This document shows positions 1 to 9,227 of a DNA stretch of 61,550 bases, piece by piece; within the stretch, counting starts at the first letter, position 1; each line of letters opens with the position of its first letter. Source of the stretch: Alphaproteobacteria bacterium (GTDB taxonomy: Bacteria; Pseudomonadota; Alphaproteobacteria; Micavibrionales; Micavibrionaceae); assembly GCA_028282385.1 (NCBI GenBank), contig JANQIB010000009.1, positions 1 to 61,550 on the forward strand, in the 5' to 3' direction. The notes below the pieces were generated by a model. That model was not told where the DNA came from, did not search any database, and was given only the letters and a program-made list of their open reading frames with translations. The position numbers and the translations under genes are program-made.

Positions 1-1143
1 ATGTTTATTGTAAGGTGTAACAGTTAGTTTTTCCGTCTCCAATCCGGCGTGATTGCTCATATGGCGGGCTGCGCGGCCAATCTGCAGTGTGGCCGGCTGC
101 TCAGGGTCGTGTTCTAAAACTGTAGAGGCTTCGCTGCCCTGAATATGCGGGGAATGTAAAATCATACCGTCTTGCTGCGCATGGAGTATCATTTCGCCCG
201 GATAGGCTGGATCAACACGATGAGGACGCATATAAGGCGGGTCCTCTTTTTCTGCAGAGGAAAAGGGCCAAAGATCGAGAAGATTTTGAAAAGACAGGCG
301 CGCAAAAACTTTATCCGTGCCGACAATCCCGGCAGAAAAATTTGCCCAGTCTTTATGTTTGTAGTTAATCCCTACAGACCATGGCGCCGGGGCCTGCATG
401 CCATAGGCCTGCCGTTCTCCCGGGTAACGGTCGGCGCCCCAGTCCGCTTTAAAGGACAGACCGTCTATCCCGGCCCAGGACGGGAAATATTCAATCCCGC
501 CGAAAAAGCCAATCTCCTGGCCGGTAAATAAATCTTCGGTTGTGCTGGTCAGGGGAGAGATGTAGTCGCGCTCTTTACCAAAATGATTAGAAAGCTTGCG
601 CAGCGGGTTTTTCCAGTGCCCCGCGCTGCCCATACGCCCCCAGCCGATTCCGGCGGTGAAATCAAAATCACCGTAACGCTTGGAAGCGGCAATATATTCG
701 CCGGAAAAACGTTTATCACCGAGAAAGGAATTCAATCCGACCGTGAGTGCCGGTTGATACCTGCTTTCTTCTAAAAGGCGAAGCTTCACATCCATGCCGG
801 GGTAATATCTTTTTTGTGATGTTTCCTGGCTAACCTCACCGGTTTGGCGAAACTGGATATAAAGCGGCTCTGCTACCTGTAATCCGATAAAGCTGTGATA
901 ATAGGGATCGAGCGTTGAAATACCGGCGCGGATTGTTCCTTCCTGATCCATGCGGGCGTTCGGCACCGTGTTTAAACCAAGCATCCCAAAAAGCGAAGAA
1001 GAGCTTTGTGTCTCAGCTTTGGGTTGTGAATTTTCATCCCCTTGAGCATAGGCAAACGAACCTATGCCGCCAAGTCCACTTAGCAGGATGATAAGGCAAA
1101 TAGTCCGGCATGCTGCCGTATGAAAATTTCTATGGTGTTGCAA
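1..1143 (-). CDS. YjbH-like outer-membrane/exopolysaccharide protein (3' end beyond window)
   Basis: The reading frame is open from a TTG at 1143 to the window edge, so the C-terminus is missing. An AAGGA ribosome site lies just upstream of the TTG. The N-terminus has a hydrophobic signal sequence (ICLIILLSG) ending in an AYA-Q cleavage site, so the protein should be exported. The body has the hallmarks of the YjbH family linked to exopolysaccharide production: GMLGLNTVPNARM near the mature N-terminus, then beta-rich stretches with alternating aromatic residues such as FFGGIEYFPSWAGIDGL and FSAGIVGTDKVFARLSFQN. These suggest an outer-membrane beta-barrel. The family name is from recall of these motifs; the role in polysaccharide export is inference. 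It is divergent from the kinase gene at 1329. Confidence 0.7.
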   Translation of the reverse strand, partial: MQHHRNFHTAACRTICLIILLSGLGGIGSFAYAQGDENSQPKAETQSSSSLFGMLGLNTVPNARMDQEGTIRAGISTLDPYYHSFIGLQVAEPLYIQFRQTGEVSQETSQKRYYPGMDVKLRLLEESRYQPALTVGLNSFLGDKRFSGEYIAASKRYGDFDFTAGIGWGRMGSAGHWKNPLRKLSNHFGKERDYISPLTSTTEDLFTGQEIGFFGGIEYFPSWAGIDGLSFKADWGADRYPGERQAYGMQAPAPWSVGINYKHKDWANFSAGIVGTDKVFARLSFQNLLDLWPFSSAEKEDPPYMRPHRVDPAYPGEMILHAQQDGMILHSPHIQGSEASTVLEHDPEQPATLQIGRAARHMSNHAGLETEKLTVTPYNKH

Positions 1144-1328
1144 GGGAGATCCTTGCCAAGAAAGTTTTTATTTCAACAGCTTATAGTCTGACTGACAGAC
1201 TCCTGTATGTCAAAACTTACGTGAGAGACCGTCTGCAGGAGGGCTTGATATGGTTTTATTTACGGCCATTGGCATATATATTTATGGTTGATTTTAAATT
1301 CTTTTAATCAATCAAAAAGAGATTTCTC

Positions 1329-2912
1329 ATGCACCGTTATGTCTTGTCGAATTCCGCAATCCTGCCCAGTGTCTTATCGGCACTTAAAACGGGAATTGTT
1401 GTCTTTGATATGGGAAAAGAAGGGACTCCGGTCATTTATTCCAATTACGCCGTTTGTGAAATGTTAATGACCAAACCGCAGGAGCTTTTGGATAAGCCTT
1501 TTGAAGAGACGCTTGTCTATCTTTGTCCTGACACTGACTTACATGAGCAGATTATAGAGATGACGAAAACACCGGGCGGCGGGTTTTTGGAAATTGAAAA
1601 CCGGAATGTTGCAGTACCGATTTGGTACAGCCTTGATATTGAGCCTGTTCATATTGAAAAAAACAGTACCGATTTGCTTGTCTGCATCGTTGAAAACCGC
1701 ACAGAAATCAAGGTACGGGATAGCCAGATTATGCAGGCCCAGCGTCTGGAAGGATTGGGGCAACTGGCCGGTGGTGTCGCGCATGATTTTAATAACCTGA
1801 TGTCGATTATAGATGGTTATGCCCGTTTTGCGAAACGCGCAAGCGAGGGGAATGAAATTGTCTGTTCTTACCTTGACAAGATTTCCAGTGCCATAGAGCG
1901 CGGGGCTGCTTTAACAAATCAGCTTCTTGCCTTTGGCCGTGAAAATATTGTCGTGGAAACGGTCACGGATCTTGGCCTGTTTTTACAGGACCAGAGAACG
2001 CTGCTCGAACCGCTGATGGATGATTCAATTATCATGAAATTTTTAGTTGAAGATCACCTGTCTGTTGAATGCGCGCCTGACCTTTTAACGCAGATCATGA
2101 TTAACCTGGTTGTGAATGCCCGTGATGCGATGCCTGACGGCGGTCAGATTGATATTGAAGTTCTTTGTAAAAATCCCCCGGCTAATCTTCTGGTTGGTAA
2201 GAAGGAGGCGTCTTTGGGGTATGGGTGCCTGCGCGTTACAGATAATGGATGCGGGATGCCGGAGAAGGTGCGCCAGCGCATCTTTGATCCTTTTTTTACG
2301 ACCAAGGGCCAGGGCAAGGGAACCGGTTTGGGGCTCTCAATGGTCTATGGCCTGATGCAACAAATGAACGGATTTATAACGGTAGATAGTGTGGTTGGGC
2401 AGGGAACGACCTTTCATCTCTACTTCCCGTTAAGTTCAAAACGCCCGGTCCAGAAAGTTGTGACGGCAGGAGACAATCTGGAAGATATTCGTCTGGATGG
2501 CTTTACGGCTCTTGTCGCCGAAGATGAACCTGACCTGCTGGAAATTGTCGGCGGTATGCTGGAACAGATGGGGATGACTGTCATTACGGCTTGTAATGGC
2601 AATGATGCACTGGTGAAGCAGGAAGATTATGAAGGGGATATTGATTTTCTTCTCACCGATGTTGTGATGCCGGAACTGAACGGTGTGCATTTATCCGAAC
2701 TGTTTGAAACGATCCGTCCGAAAACCAAGACAATCTATATGAGCGGTTATCCGGCAGGGGGCGGCGCGGCGCGTATTCAGATGCCGGAAGGGTCTTACCT
2801 GGTTCCCAAGCCGATCGCTTATGACAAGCTGGCTTATATTTTGAGGCGGATGAGCGCGCCGAATTTTGAAAATAGTCTTGAACATATGGCTGGAAACACA
2901 AACGAGGAATAA
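1329..2912 (+). CDS. Hybrid sensor histidine kinase (PAS-HisKA-HATPase-REC), CckA-like architecture
   Basis: This 527-residue protein has no membrane segment, so it is probably cytoplasmic. A PAS-like region (about 15-125) precedes the phospho-acceptor helix with the motif [10 protein letters not shown] (His152). Then come the ATP-binding N box ([10 protein letters not shown], about 258-267), a DNGCGMP G1 box and a GTGLGL G2 box. A receiver domain follows (about 400-510) with phospho-acceptor Asp444 in LLTDVVMPE and a conserved K in LVPKPI. The HDFNN H-box with a C-terminal receiver is the arrangement of CckA and related alphaproteobacterial kinases. True CckA has N-terminal membrane helices, which this lacks, so I call it CckA-like only. 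A single-domain receiver gene follows after one base, so the two probably form a phosphorelay. Confidence 0.85.
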   Translation: MHRYVLSNSAILPSVLSALKTGIVVFDMGKEGTPVIYSNYAVCEMLMTKPQELLDKPFEETLVYLCPDTDLHEQIIEMTKTPGGGFLEIENRNVAVPIWYSLDIEPVHIEKNSTDLLVCIVENRTEIKVRDSQIMQAQRLEGLGQLAGGVAHDFNNLMSIIDGYARFAKRASEGNEIVCSYLDKISSAIERGAALTNQLLAFGRENIVVETVTDLGLFLQDQRTLLEPLMDDSIIMKFLVEDHLSVECAPDLLTQIMINLVVNARDAMPDGGQIDIEVLCKNPPANLLVGKKEASLGYGCLRVTDNGCGMPEKVRQRIFDPFFTTKGQGKGTGLGLSMVYGLMQQMNGFITVDSVVGQGTTFHLYFPLSSKRPVQKVVTAGDNLEDIRLDGFTALVAEDEPDLLEIVGGMLEQMGMTVITACNGNDALVKQEDYEGDIDFLLTDVVMPELNGVHLSELFETIRPKTKTIYMSGYPAGGGAARIQMPEGSYLVPKPIAYDKLAYILRRMSAPNFENSLEHMAGNTNEE

Positions 2913-2913
2913 C

Positions 2914-3315
2914 ATGTCATCAGAAATACTTGCAAAAACCCGTGTGTTGATTGTTGAAGACCAACTGGAAGCCCGGACAATTTTACGAATCATGCTTGGC
3001 GAGCTTGGGATTACCCAGATTTACGAAGCGACGGATGGCCAGCAGGCCAGTGACTTTATGGATGCGGCCGGGGATATGGTCGATATGATTGTCTGTGACT
3101 GGAATATGCCGAATATGAGCGGGATGGACTTGCTAAAGGAGATGCGTGATAAAGGGTTCAAGGTTCCCTTTTTAATGGTCACCGGCCGGGGCGATATGAG
3201 CTCTGTGGTTAATGCCCGCAATGAGGGTGTTAACGGCTATATCAAGAAGCCCTTCTCTCCGGCCCAGCTTGAGGTTAAAATCCGGGTCTGTATGGAGCGC
3301 CAAAAGGCAGCCTGA
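2914..3315 (+). CDS. CheY-like single-domain response regulator
   Basis: The 133-residue protein consists of one receiver domain and no output domain. The acidic pair E15/D16 (LIVEDQ), phospho-acceptor D62 (IVCDWNMP), the conserved Thr in MVTGRG and the Lys in GYIKKPF are all present. I chose the ATG at 2914 because GAGGAATAAC precedes it and it lies one base after the kinase stop; a longer in-frame start at 2866 would overlap the kinase gene. Its job is probably to carry phosphate from the upstream hybrid kinase to a protein partner or a phosphotransferase. The target cannot be seen here. Confidence 0.88.
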   Translation: MSSEILAKTRVLIVEDQLEARTILRIMLGELGITQIYEATDGQQASDFMDAAGDMVDMIVCDWNMPNMSGMDLLKEMRDKGFKVPFLMVTGRGDMSSVVNARNEGVNGYIKKPFSPAQLEVKIRVCMERQKAA

Positions 3316-3365
3316 TCTGCTCTTAAGCTCTTTGCCGATGTAAGAGGCTCGTGTACCCTTACAGG

Positions 3366-4913
3366 ATGAGTGACGCAGCTTCCTATGATTATGATCTATG
3401 TGTGATCGGCGGCGGGATTAACGGCGCGGGGATTGCCCGTGATGCGCAGCTGCGGGGCCTCAAGGTTTTGCTTGTAGAGGCGCAGGATCTTGCTGGCGCG
3501 ACTTCTTCGGCCAGTACAAAACTGATTCATGGCGGGCTGCGTTACCTCGAAACCTATGAATTCGGACTTGTCCGCAAATCGTTGCTAGAGCGCGAAGTTC
3601 TATTAAAAGCAGCGCCGCATATTATCTGGCCAATGACCTTTGTTTTGCCGCATGAAAAAGGTTTGCGGCCGGCCTGGATAATCCGCCTGGGACTTTTCCT
3701 GTATGACTTGTTGGGAAACCGCCTGTTTAAAAAGCGGATTTTGAAAAAATCCGGTTCTATTGACTTTAAAATAAAAGGTGAAGGTAATCCGCTGAAGGAA
3801 AATTATAAGAAAGGATTTTGTTATACAGATTGCTGGGCAGATGATGCGCGTCTTGTGGTTTTAAACGCGGTTGATGTTCGTGAGCGCGGCGGAGATGTTT
3901 TAACCCGCACGGCGGTCACGCATCTGGAGCCGCGGAAAAACCGGGATGGCTGGCGTGTTCATCTCAAAAACCTTTATGGCGGAGATGAGGGGCACATTGC
4001 CGTGCGCGCTGTTGTGAATGCCGGCGGGCCATGGGTTCATTCCATTCTTGTGAATGCAGGGCTTGCCGAAGGCGCGCCCGGGCTCCGGCTTGTGCAGGGG
4101 TCTCATATCATTGTTCCGAAAATCCATGATAAAAATCAGGCTTACATTCTTCAGCAGCCGGATGGGCGCATTGTTTTTGCGATTCCGTATGAGCATAAAT
4201 ATACGCTGATCGGAACGACGGATGTTGTGTATGAAGGAAAAGTAACCGACGTTCAGATTACCGAAGAAGAAAAAACCTATTTGATTGGCGCTGCAAACCG
4301 CGCCTTTAAGAAACAGATTTTATTAAAGCATATTATCTGGACCTATAGTGGTGTACGCGCTTTGGTAGATGACGGGGAAGGAAATATTTCCAGGGTCACG
4401 CGTGATTATAAGCTTTATCTTGATCCAAATCATAAATCGCCGTTGCTGTCGGTTTATGGCGGAAAGCTGACAACCTACCGGGAGCTTGCGGAAGAGGCTG
4501 TTGACCTGATTTGTAAGAAATTAGGCATCAAAAAGAAATGCGCAACACGTTTAACGCCGCTGCCCGGTGGGGAAATGCTGGGGGGCGATTTTGACGCCTT
4601 TTTAAAAAACCGGATTGCCTATTATGATTTCCTACCCAAGGATTTAGTCATGCGTTATGCCCGTTCTTATGGCCTGTGTATGGATGTTTTCCTGGATGGG
4701 GCAAAATCGCCGGAGGATCTGGGTGTGCATTACGGGGATCATGTTTACGAGGCCGAAATAATTTATTTAATTGCACATGAATTTGCACAGGATATTGATG
4801 ATATTATCTGGCGGCGGACCAAGCTTGGCTTGCATATTTCGCAGGAGACCTATGATGCCCTAAGCGCTGCCTTACCCGGACTGTTAGAAGGAGTTAAGAA
4901 TGTCACAAGCTGA
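3366..4913 (+). CDS. glpD: Aerobic glycerol-3-phosphate dehydrogenase (FAD)
   Basis: GlpD oxidises sn-glycerol 3-phosphate to dihydroxyacetone phosphate at the inner membrane and passes electrons to quinone. The N-terminal FAD-binding Rossmann motif (CVIGGGINGAGIARDAQLRG), the family segment SSASTKLIHGGLRYLE and the C-terminal YGGKLTTYRELAEE are visible. The 515-residue length is normal. The ATG at 3366 gives the usual N-terminus; an in-frame GTG at 3351 has AAGAGG three bases upstream and would add five residues. The 3' end overlaps glpK by 14 bases, so the two genes are translationally coupled in a glycerol utilisation operon. No glycerol facilitator or repressor gene is adjacent. Confidence 0.95.
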   Translation: MSDAASYDYDLCVIGGGINGAGIARDAQLRGLKVLLVEAQDLAGATSSASTKLIHGGLRYLETYEFGLVRKSLLEREVLLKAAPHIIWPMTFVLPHEKGLRPAWIIRLGLFLYDLLGNRLFKKRILKKSGSIDFKIKGEGNPLKENYKKGFCYTDCWADDARLVVLNAVDVRERGGDVLTRTAVTHLEPRKNRDGWRVHLKNLYGGDEGHIAVRAVVNAGGPWVHSILVNAGLAEGAPGLRLVQGSHIIVPKIHDKNQAYILQQPDGRIVFAIPYEHKYTLIGTTDVVYEGKVTDVQITEEEKTYLIGAANRAFKKQILLKHIIWTYSGVRALVDDGEGNISRVTRDYKLYLDPNHKSPLLSVYGGKLTTYRELAEEAVDLICKKLGIKKKCATRLTPLPGGEMLGGDFDAFLKNRIAYYDFLPKDLVMRYARSYGLCMDVFLDGAKSPEDLGVHYGDHVYEAEIIYLIAHEFAQDIDDIIWRRTKLGLHISQETYDALSAALPGLLEGVKNVTS

Positions 4914-6387
4914 TCCTGTTTTACTGGCAATTGACCAGGGGACGACCTCTTCCCGTGCGATTTTATTTTCCAAGGCAGGGGATATTTTAAATGTAAAACA
5001 AAAAGAACTAAAACTGACCATGCCTGAAAAAGGCTGGGTTGAGCAGGATGCAACAGACATCTGGAAGGATACACTGTGGTGCACGCGTGAGATACTTCAG
5101 GATGCTGAAGAGGAAATGATTGCCGCAATCGGGATTACCAATCAGCGTGAAACCACTATTCTCTGGGACCGGGAAACGGGCGCGCCGGTTTATAATGCGA
5201 TTGTCTGGCAGGACCGGCGGACAGCGGATTATTGTACGCAGTTAAAAGAGCAGGGGCATGAAGAAATGATCCGGGAGAAAACCGGACTGTTATGTGATCC
5301 GTATTTTTCGGCAACCAAAATCAAATGGATTCTCGATAATGTTGCAGGTTTGCGCATGCGTGCAGAAAATGGAGAAATTTGTTTTGGCACCGTGGATAGT
5401 TTTCTGCTCTGGCATTTAACCAATGGCGATTCCCATGCGACCGATATTACCAATGCCTCGCGGACGATGCTCTATAACCTAAAGACGCAGGAATGGGATA
5501 AGGAGCTCCTTGAGCTGTTTGATATTCCATCTCAAATATTGCCGGAGGTTAAAGAAAATTGTGCCGATTTCGGGATGGCACATAACACGGTTCTCGGTCA
5601 CGCTTTACCAATTTGCGGAATGGCCGGGGATCAGCACGCGGCGCTGATCGGCCAGGCCTGTTTTGAAACAGGAATGGTGAAATCCACTTACGGAACGGGT
5701 TGTTTTGCGCTGATGAATATTGGCCCGGATTTTAAACTGTCTGAAAACCGTTTGCTGACAACCGTGGGGTACAAGATTAACGGGCAGATTTCCTATGCCC
5801 TCGAAGGGTCGATTTTTGTAGCCGGGGCTCTCATTCAGTGGCTGCGTGATCAGCTTGGTCTTATAGAGACCGCAGCAGAAAGTGAAGAAAAAGCACTGAG
5901 CGTTCCTGATAGTAACGGTGTTTATGTGGTGCCCGCTTTTACAGGGCTTGGCGCGCCTTATTGGGAGCCCGGGGCGCAGGGCGTGATTACCGGGTTAACG
6001 CGGGAGAGCAGTGCAGCGCACATCATTCGCGCGGCTCTTGAAGCACAAGCCTACCAGACCAAAGACCTGATCAGCGCGTTCGAAAACGATAGCGGCCTTA
6101 GTGTTGATGTGATCCGCGCAGATGGCGGGTTGGTCGCCAATAATTTTGTCTGCCAGTTTCTTTCAGATATGTTGAATGTCCAGCTTGATGTGCCAAAAGT
6201 TACCGAAACAACAGCGCTGGGCGCGGCCTATCTTGCCGGCCTTCAAAGCGGTGTCTATGACTCTTTGGATAACCTATCTTCCGGCTGGGCGGTGGAACAA
6301 TCTTATCGCCCGTCAATGGAAGATCAAATACGCGTGCAACTTTATCAAGGCTGGCAAAAAGCAGTCCGGCAGGTTCTGACGGCTTGA
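4900..6387 (+). CDS. glpK: Glycerol kinase
   Basis: GlpK phosphorylates glycerol with ATP to give sn-glycerol 3-phosphate, the substrate of the preceding GlpD. The FGGY-kinase N-terminal phosphate motif AIDQGTTSSRAILF, the segment IGITNQRETTILWDR, and the C-terminal ATP-site segments YGTGCFALMN and DGGLVANNFVCQF are all recognisable. At 495 residues the protein is full length. A strong GAAGGAG sits seven bases before the ATG, inside the end of glpD. Together the two genes convert cytoplasmic glycerol to a glycolytic intermediate. Confidence 0.96.
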   Translation: MSQADPVLLAIDQGTTSSRAILFSKAGDILNVKQKELKLTMPEKGWVEQDATDIWKDTLWCTREILQDAEEEMIAAIGITNQRETTILWDRETGAPVYNAIVWQDRRTADYCTQLKEQGHEEMIREKTGLLCDPYFSATKIKWILDNVAGLRMRAENGEICFGTVDSFLLWHLTNGDSHATDITNASRTMLYNLKTQEWDKELLELFDIPSQILPEVKENCADFGMAHNTVLGHALPICGMAGDQHAALIGQACFETGMVKSTYGTGCFALMNIGPDFKLSENRLLTTVGYKINGQISYALEGSIFVAGALIQWLRDQLGLIETAAESEEKALSVPDSNGVYVVPAFTGLGAPYWEPGAQGVITGLTRESSAAHIIRAALEAQAYQTKDLISAFENDSGLSVDVIRADGGLVANNFVCQFLSDMLNVQLDVPKVTETTALGAAYLAGLQSGVYDSLDNLSSGWAVEQSYRPSMEDQIRVQLYQGWQKAVRQVLTA

Positions 6388-6390
6388 TCT

Positions 6391-6657
6391 TTAAGAGTGT
6401 GTGTTGTGATCAAATTCGTCAGACACCGCGTTACAGCTTAAAAGCGCTGCATCGATTAAGAGATTTTTCGCACGCTTGATTGCCATTTTTGCCACACGGT
6501 TTTCCAGCAGGCTATCCACTTTGTCCAGACGTGCGATTTCGCTTTGTAAGAAAGACACGGATTCCAGCATCAGCTGGTTCACCTCTAGCTTTCTTTGTTC
6601 ATAGGCCTTCCGGTCTTCCTTGTGATCCAGACGGATAACGTTGTTATTTTTACTCAT
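6391..6657 (-). CDS. Small helical hypothetical protein (88 aa)
   Basis: The gene is convergent with glpK, three bases from its stop. The protein is charged and helical, with heptad-like leucines in the middle (LMLESVSFLQSEIARLDKVDSLL), suggesting a short coiled coil. There is no signal peptide or membrane segment. I do not recognise the family. A TTAA-N7-TTAA box lies about 60 bases upstream of the start (6716-6730), so the gene could be under CtrA-type cell-cycle control; this is inference. Confidence 0.6.
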   Translation of the reverse strand: MSKNNNVIRLDHKEDRKAYEQRKLEVNQLMLESVSFLQSEIARLDKVDSLLENRVAKMAIKRAKNLLIDAALLSCNAVSDEFDHNTHS

Positions 6658-6715
6658 GACTTCATTCCCACACAGTTTATGTTTTTCGACTGTGCGAATT
6701 TTTACATAACAATTA

Positions 6716-6730
6716 TTAAGAAAAAGTTAA
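6716..6730. promoter_or_regulatory. CtrA-like box (TTAA-N7-TTAA)
   Basis: TTAA-GAAAAAG-TTAA matches the full CtrA recognition pattern known from alphaproteobacteria. It lies about 60 bases upstream of the 88-residue gene on the minus strand. The surrounding DNA is AT-rich, so a chance match is possible. Confidence 0.35.
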
Positions 6731-6744
6731 GAATAACTAATTTT

Positions 6745-7089
6745 TTAGCCTGGCATTGAAACCGGGCGCATTTGAGCCCAGGCGGCTTTGGCCTCGCGGA
6801 GCATGACATTTAAAACACCGTCAGCATTCATAAAGGTTTTATAGCCCGGCAAGCCCCAGATATGCTTTTCCGTCCAGATGCGAAGTTCATCTTCATCATC
6901 AATACCAAGTGCAGCTTTCATGAAGATCCAGCGATGCTCATCCTCATCATGCCCGGTAAAAACAGCAACAAGATATTCCAGAAATCCTTGCAGCTGAATG
7001 ACCTGATTAATAAACCAGGAACTTGACCGGATATCATCATGGTCAAAAATCTGGTAGGTTATTTCTTCGAACCGTTCAGCTGCAAACAT
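6745..7089 (-). CDS. Hypothetical protein (about 114 aa)
   Basis: This small acidic cytoplasmic protein has no signal or membrane segment and is not recognised. Aromatic-rich stretches (FINQVIQLQGFLEYLVAVF, HRWIFMKAALG) suggest a compact helical fold. An upstream in-frame GTG at 7119 would overlap the divergent maf gene, so the internal ATG at 7089, preceded directly by AAAGAG, is preferred. Its start lies head to head with maf, and the two promoters must be very close or overlap. Confidence 0.55.
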   Translation of the reverse strand: MFAAERFEEITYQIFDHDDIRSSSWFINQVIQLQGFLEYLVAVFTGHDEDEHRWIFMKAALGIDDEDELRIWTEKHIWGLPGYKTFMNADGVLNVMLREAKAAWAQMRPVSMPG

Positions 7090-7100
7090 CTCTTTAAACA

Positions 7101-7688
7101 ATGCCGACAGAAAAAACACAGCGTCTTATTCTTGCATCAGCATCGCCTCGTCGTCTGGAACTTCTCCAGACTGTTGCAATTATACCACAAAAAACCGTAC
7201 CGTCAAATGTTCAGGAGGGAGCAATCCCAAAAGAATCCCCAAAAAACATGGTCTTACGCCTAGCCTGTGAGAAGGCAAGAGCTGTCGCAAAGACCGAGAA
7301 AAAGGCCTTTATTTTAGCGGCTGATACAACTGTGACGCTTGGACGGCGGCTTTTGGAAAAGCCGGAAGATGCAGAAGAAGCCCGCCGGTTTTTAGAACTC
7401 TTGTCGGGGCGGCGTCATAAAGTTTATGGCGGCATTTGTGTTATTGCGCCGGATGGCCGCGAATCCAGCCGGGTCTGTTTAACCAGTGTTCAGTTTAAAT
7501 GCCTGTCTGACCAGGAGATAAATGCGTATGTGGATTCCGGCGAATGGGAAGGAAAAGCCGGTGGATATGGTATTCAGGGCCGCGCGGCGTCATTTGTGAA
7601 ATCAATCAACGGATCTTATTCCAATGTGGTTGGTTTATCGCTTTATGATACAGTCAACATGCTCAGAGGATTGGGCTATGATGCTTAA
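7101..7688 (+). CDS. maf: Maf-family nucleotide pyrophosphatase
   Basis: Maf proteins hydrolyse non-canonical or modified nucleoside triphosphates to monophosphates and are linked to septum control. The N-terminal signature LILASASPRRLELL, the central FILAADTTVTL (metal-binding Asp) and the C-terminal EGKAGGYGIQGRA and YSNVVGLSL are all present. At 195 residues the length is typical. It is followed after 12 bases by rng, the usual alphaproteobacterial pairing. infA, the common upstream partner, lies about 4 kb away on the other strand, so this locus has been rearranged. Confidence 0.92.
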   Translation: MPTEKTQRLILASASPRRLELLQTVAIIPQKTVPSNVQEGAIPKESPKNMVLRLACEKARAVAKTEKKAFILAADTTVTLGRRLLEKPEDAEEARRFLELLSGRRHKVYGGICVIAPDGRESSRVCLTSVQFKCLSDQEINAYVDSGEWEGKAGGYGIQGRAASFVKSINGSYSNVVGLSLYDTVNMLRGLGYDA

Positions 7689-7700
7689 GGATTAAAATAT

Positions 7701-8948
7701 ATGGCACTTGATATTCTCATCGAAGAACTGGACGGCAGCTTATGGGTCGCAAGCGTCGAGGATAATATTATCCGCGGCCTTGAGGTTGATCCACAAAGTG
7801 AGCTTGTGCGCTGGGGGTCTATTTACTGGGCGCGGGTGGAGCGTATTGATGCTGCTCTGGATGCGGCGTGGGTGAATCTGGACGGCGAAAATATGGCGCT
7901 TCTTCATAATGCCGATACACGTTTTTTACAAAAAGGCGGACTTTTAAGAAAAGGCGGCGCGGAGCCGATTGGTAAGTCCCTGAAAGAAGGGCAGATGATT
8001 GCCGTGCAGGCGAAAAGCGGGGTGCTGCCGGCAGAGGAAGAGGATGAAGAAGACCTGCCGGTTGAAACCAAAACAGCCAAGGTCAGCATGGATATCACGA
8101 TTCAGGGCCGCTACATGATTTACTCTCCGATGAGTGCCCAAAACCGTTTATCGACCCGGATCAAAGATAAGAAGTTACGCCGGCAGCTGCTCAAAATGCT
8201 GAATTCAATTGATGAGATTAACGGATGTATTCTTCGTGCTTCCGCGGCCTATACCCAAACAGATATTCTCGTGCGGGAAGGAAAAATCCTCTCCGCGATG
8301 TGGAACGGGATGCAGGAACATTTCGCCGGCAACGCGCCGGCCCTGATCATGGACGGACCGGATGCGATCCAACGGTCAATTAGCGATCATGCCGGTCGTC
8401 TGGTTGGCGGTATTCAGCTGACGACAATGGATATCTATGAACATACAGAAGAATGGTGTGAGTTGTTTGCCCCTGACCTTGTGACAAAAATCGAACCGGT
8501 TGAAACCGGAGACGACATCTCTGTAGAAGACGACCTGGAGCTTTTTGATCAGCGCGGGATTATCGATCAGATTGAAAATTTATTCCTGCCTTATGCGATT
8601 TTGCCGGGGGGCGGAAATATTATTCTCCAGGAAACGGCGGCTTTGACCGCGATTGACATCAACCGCGGGGCAGATACGCAGTCTAACCTGGCCTTAAATA
8701 TTGAAGCGATTGATGTTATTGCGCGGCAGATTCGGCTGCGTAATCTGGGTGGGATTATTATTATCGATGCGCTGAAAATGAAAAATAAGCGGGAACAGAA
8801 AAAACTGCTCGAAGCGCTGCAGGAGGCGGTTGACCGTGATCCTTGTACGGTTCAGGTCCATGGTGTCACCAATCTTGGTTTGATCGAAATTACCCGCAAA
8901 CGCCGGACCCCAGGGCTACATTCCCGTTTTATGAGTGCACTGGATTAA
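7701..8948 (+). CDS. rng: Ribonuclease G/E family endoribonuclease (short form)
   Basis: The family cleaves single-stranded AU-rich RNA and matures rRNA. The N-terminal S1-like region contains WARVERIDAALDAAWVN, and the catalytic DNase I-like region contains TAIDINRGAD and GGIIIIDALKMKNK, with the two metal-binding aspartates. The protein is 415 residues and ends shortly after LGLIEITRKR. It therefore lacks the zinc-link cysteines and small domain of longer RNase E/G proteins, as in other alphaproteobacterial forms next to maf. It probably shares a transcript with maf, and tRNA-Phe follows. Confidence 0.9.
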   Translation: MALDILIEELDGSLWVASVEDNIIRGLEVDPQSELVRWGSIYWARVERIDAALDAAWVNLDGENMALLHNADTRFLQKGGLLRKGGAEPIGKSLKEGQMIAVQAKSGVLPAEEEDEEDLPVETKTAKVSMDITIQGRYMIYSPMSAQNRLSTRIKDKKLRRQLLKMLNSIDEINGCILRASAAYTQTDILVREGKILSAMWNGMQEHFAGNAPALIMDGPDAIQRSISDHAGRLVGGIQLTTMDIYEHTEEWCELFAPDLVTKIEPVETGDDISVEDDLELFDQRGIIDQIENLFLPYAILPGGGNIILQETAALTAIDINRGADTQSNLALNIEAIDVIARQIRLRNLGGIIIIDALKMKNKREQKKLLEALQEAVDRDPCTVQVHGVTNLGLIEITRKRRTPGLHSRFMSALD

Positions 8949-8950
8949 AA

Positions 8951-8965
8951 AGCCCGAAAAGGGCT
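8951..8965 (+). terminator. Short hairpin after rng
   Basis: AGCCC-GAAAA-GGGCT forms a five-pair hairpin two bases after the rng stop. It has no U-tract, so it could be a weak terminator or an mRNA 3'-end stabiliser. Confidence 0.3.
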
Positions 8966-9020
8966 GGACAGGGGCCGGTCATTCTTTTATACAGCCTGTT
9001 GTTGTTCCTTTGACAACTAT

Positions 9021-9096
9021 GCCCAGATAGCTCAGTCGGTAGAGCAAGGGACTGAAAATCCCTGTGTCGCCAGTTCGATTCTGGCTCTGGGCACCA
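9021..9096 (+). tRNA. tRNA-Phe (GAA)
   Basis: The 76-base cloverleaf starts GCCCAGA and ends with an encoded CCA. The anticodon stem AGGGA/TCCCT encloses the loop CTGAAAA with anticodon GAA, and the T arm reads CCAG-TTCGATT-CTGG. The last 14 bases serve as the left attachment repeat of the mini-island. The tRNA itself remains complete. Confidence 0.96.
9083..9096. repeat. Left attachment repeat (within tRNA-Phe)
   Basis: GGCTCTGGGCACCA is the 3' acceptor/CCA end of tRNA-Phe and is identical to 10801-10814. Confidence 0.7.
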
Positions 9097-9157
9097 TAAA
9101 TCCATCTAAGTCATTGAAAATAAATAATAATTTCAGTTCGATTCCTAAATCCTAAAT

Positions 9158-9186
9158 TTTGGCATACAATTTGGCATACATTTTTT
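9158..9186. repeat. Left arm-type direct repeat of the tRNA-Phe mini-island
   Basis: Two tandem units TTTGGCATACA and ATTTGGCATACA followed by six T. All 29 bases recur in the same orientation at 10695-10723, on the other side of the cargo genes. These are probable integrase arm-binding sites. Confidence 0.7.
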
Positions 9187-9227
9187 ATTGAATTTGCTCC
9201 GAAAACATAAGTTTGAATGCAAATATA

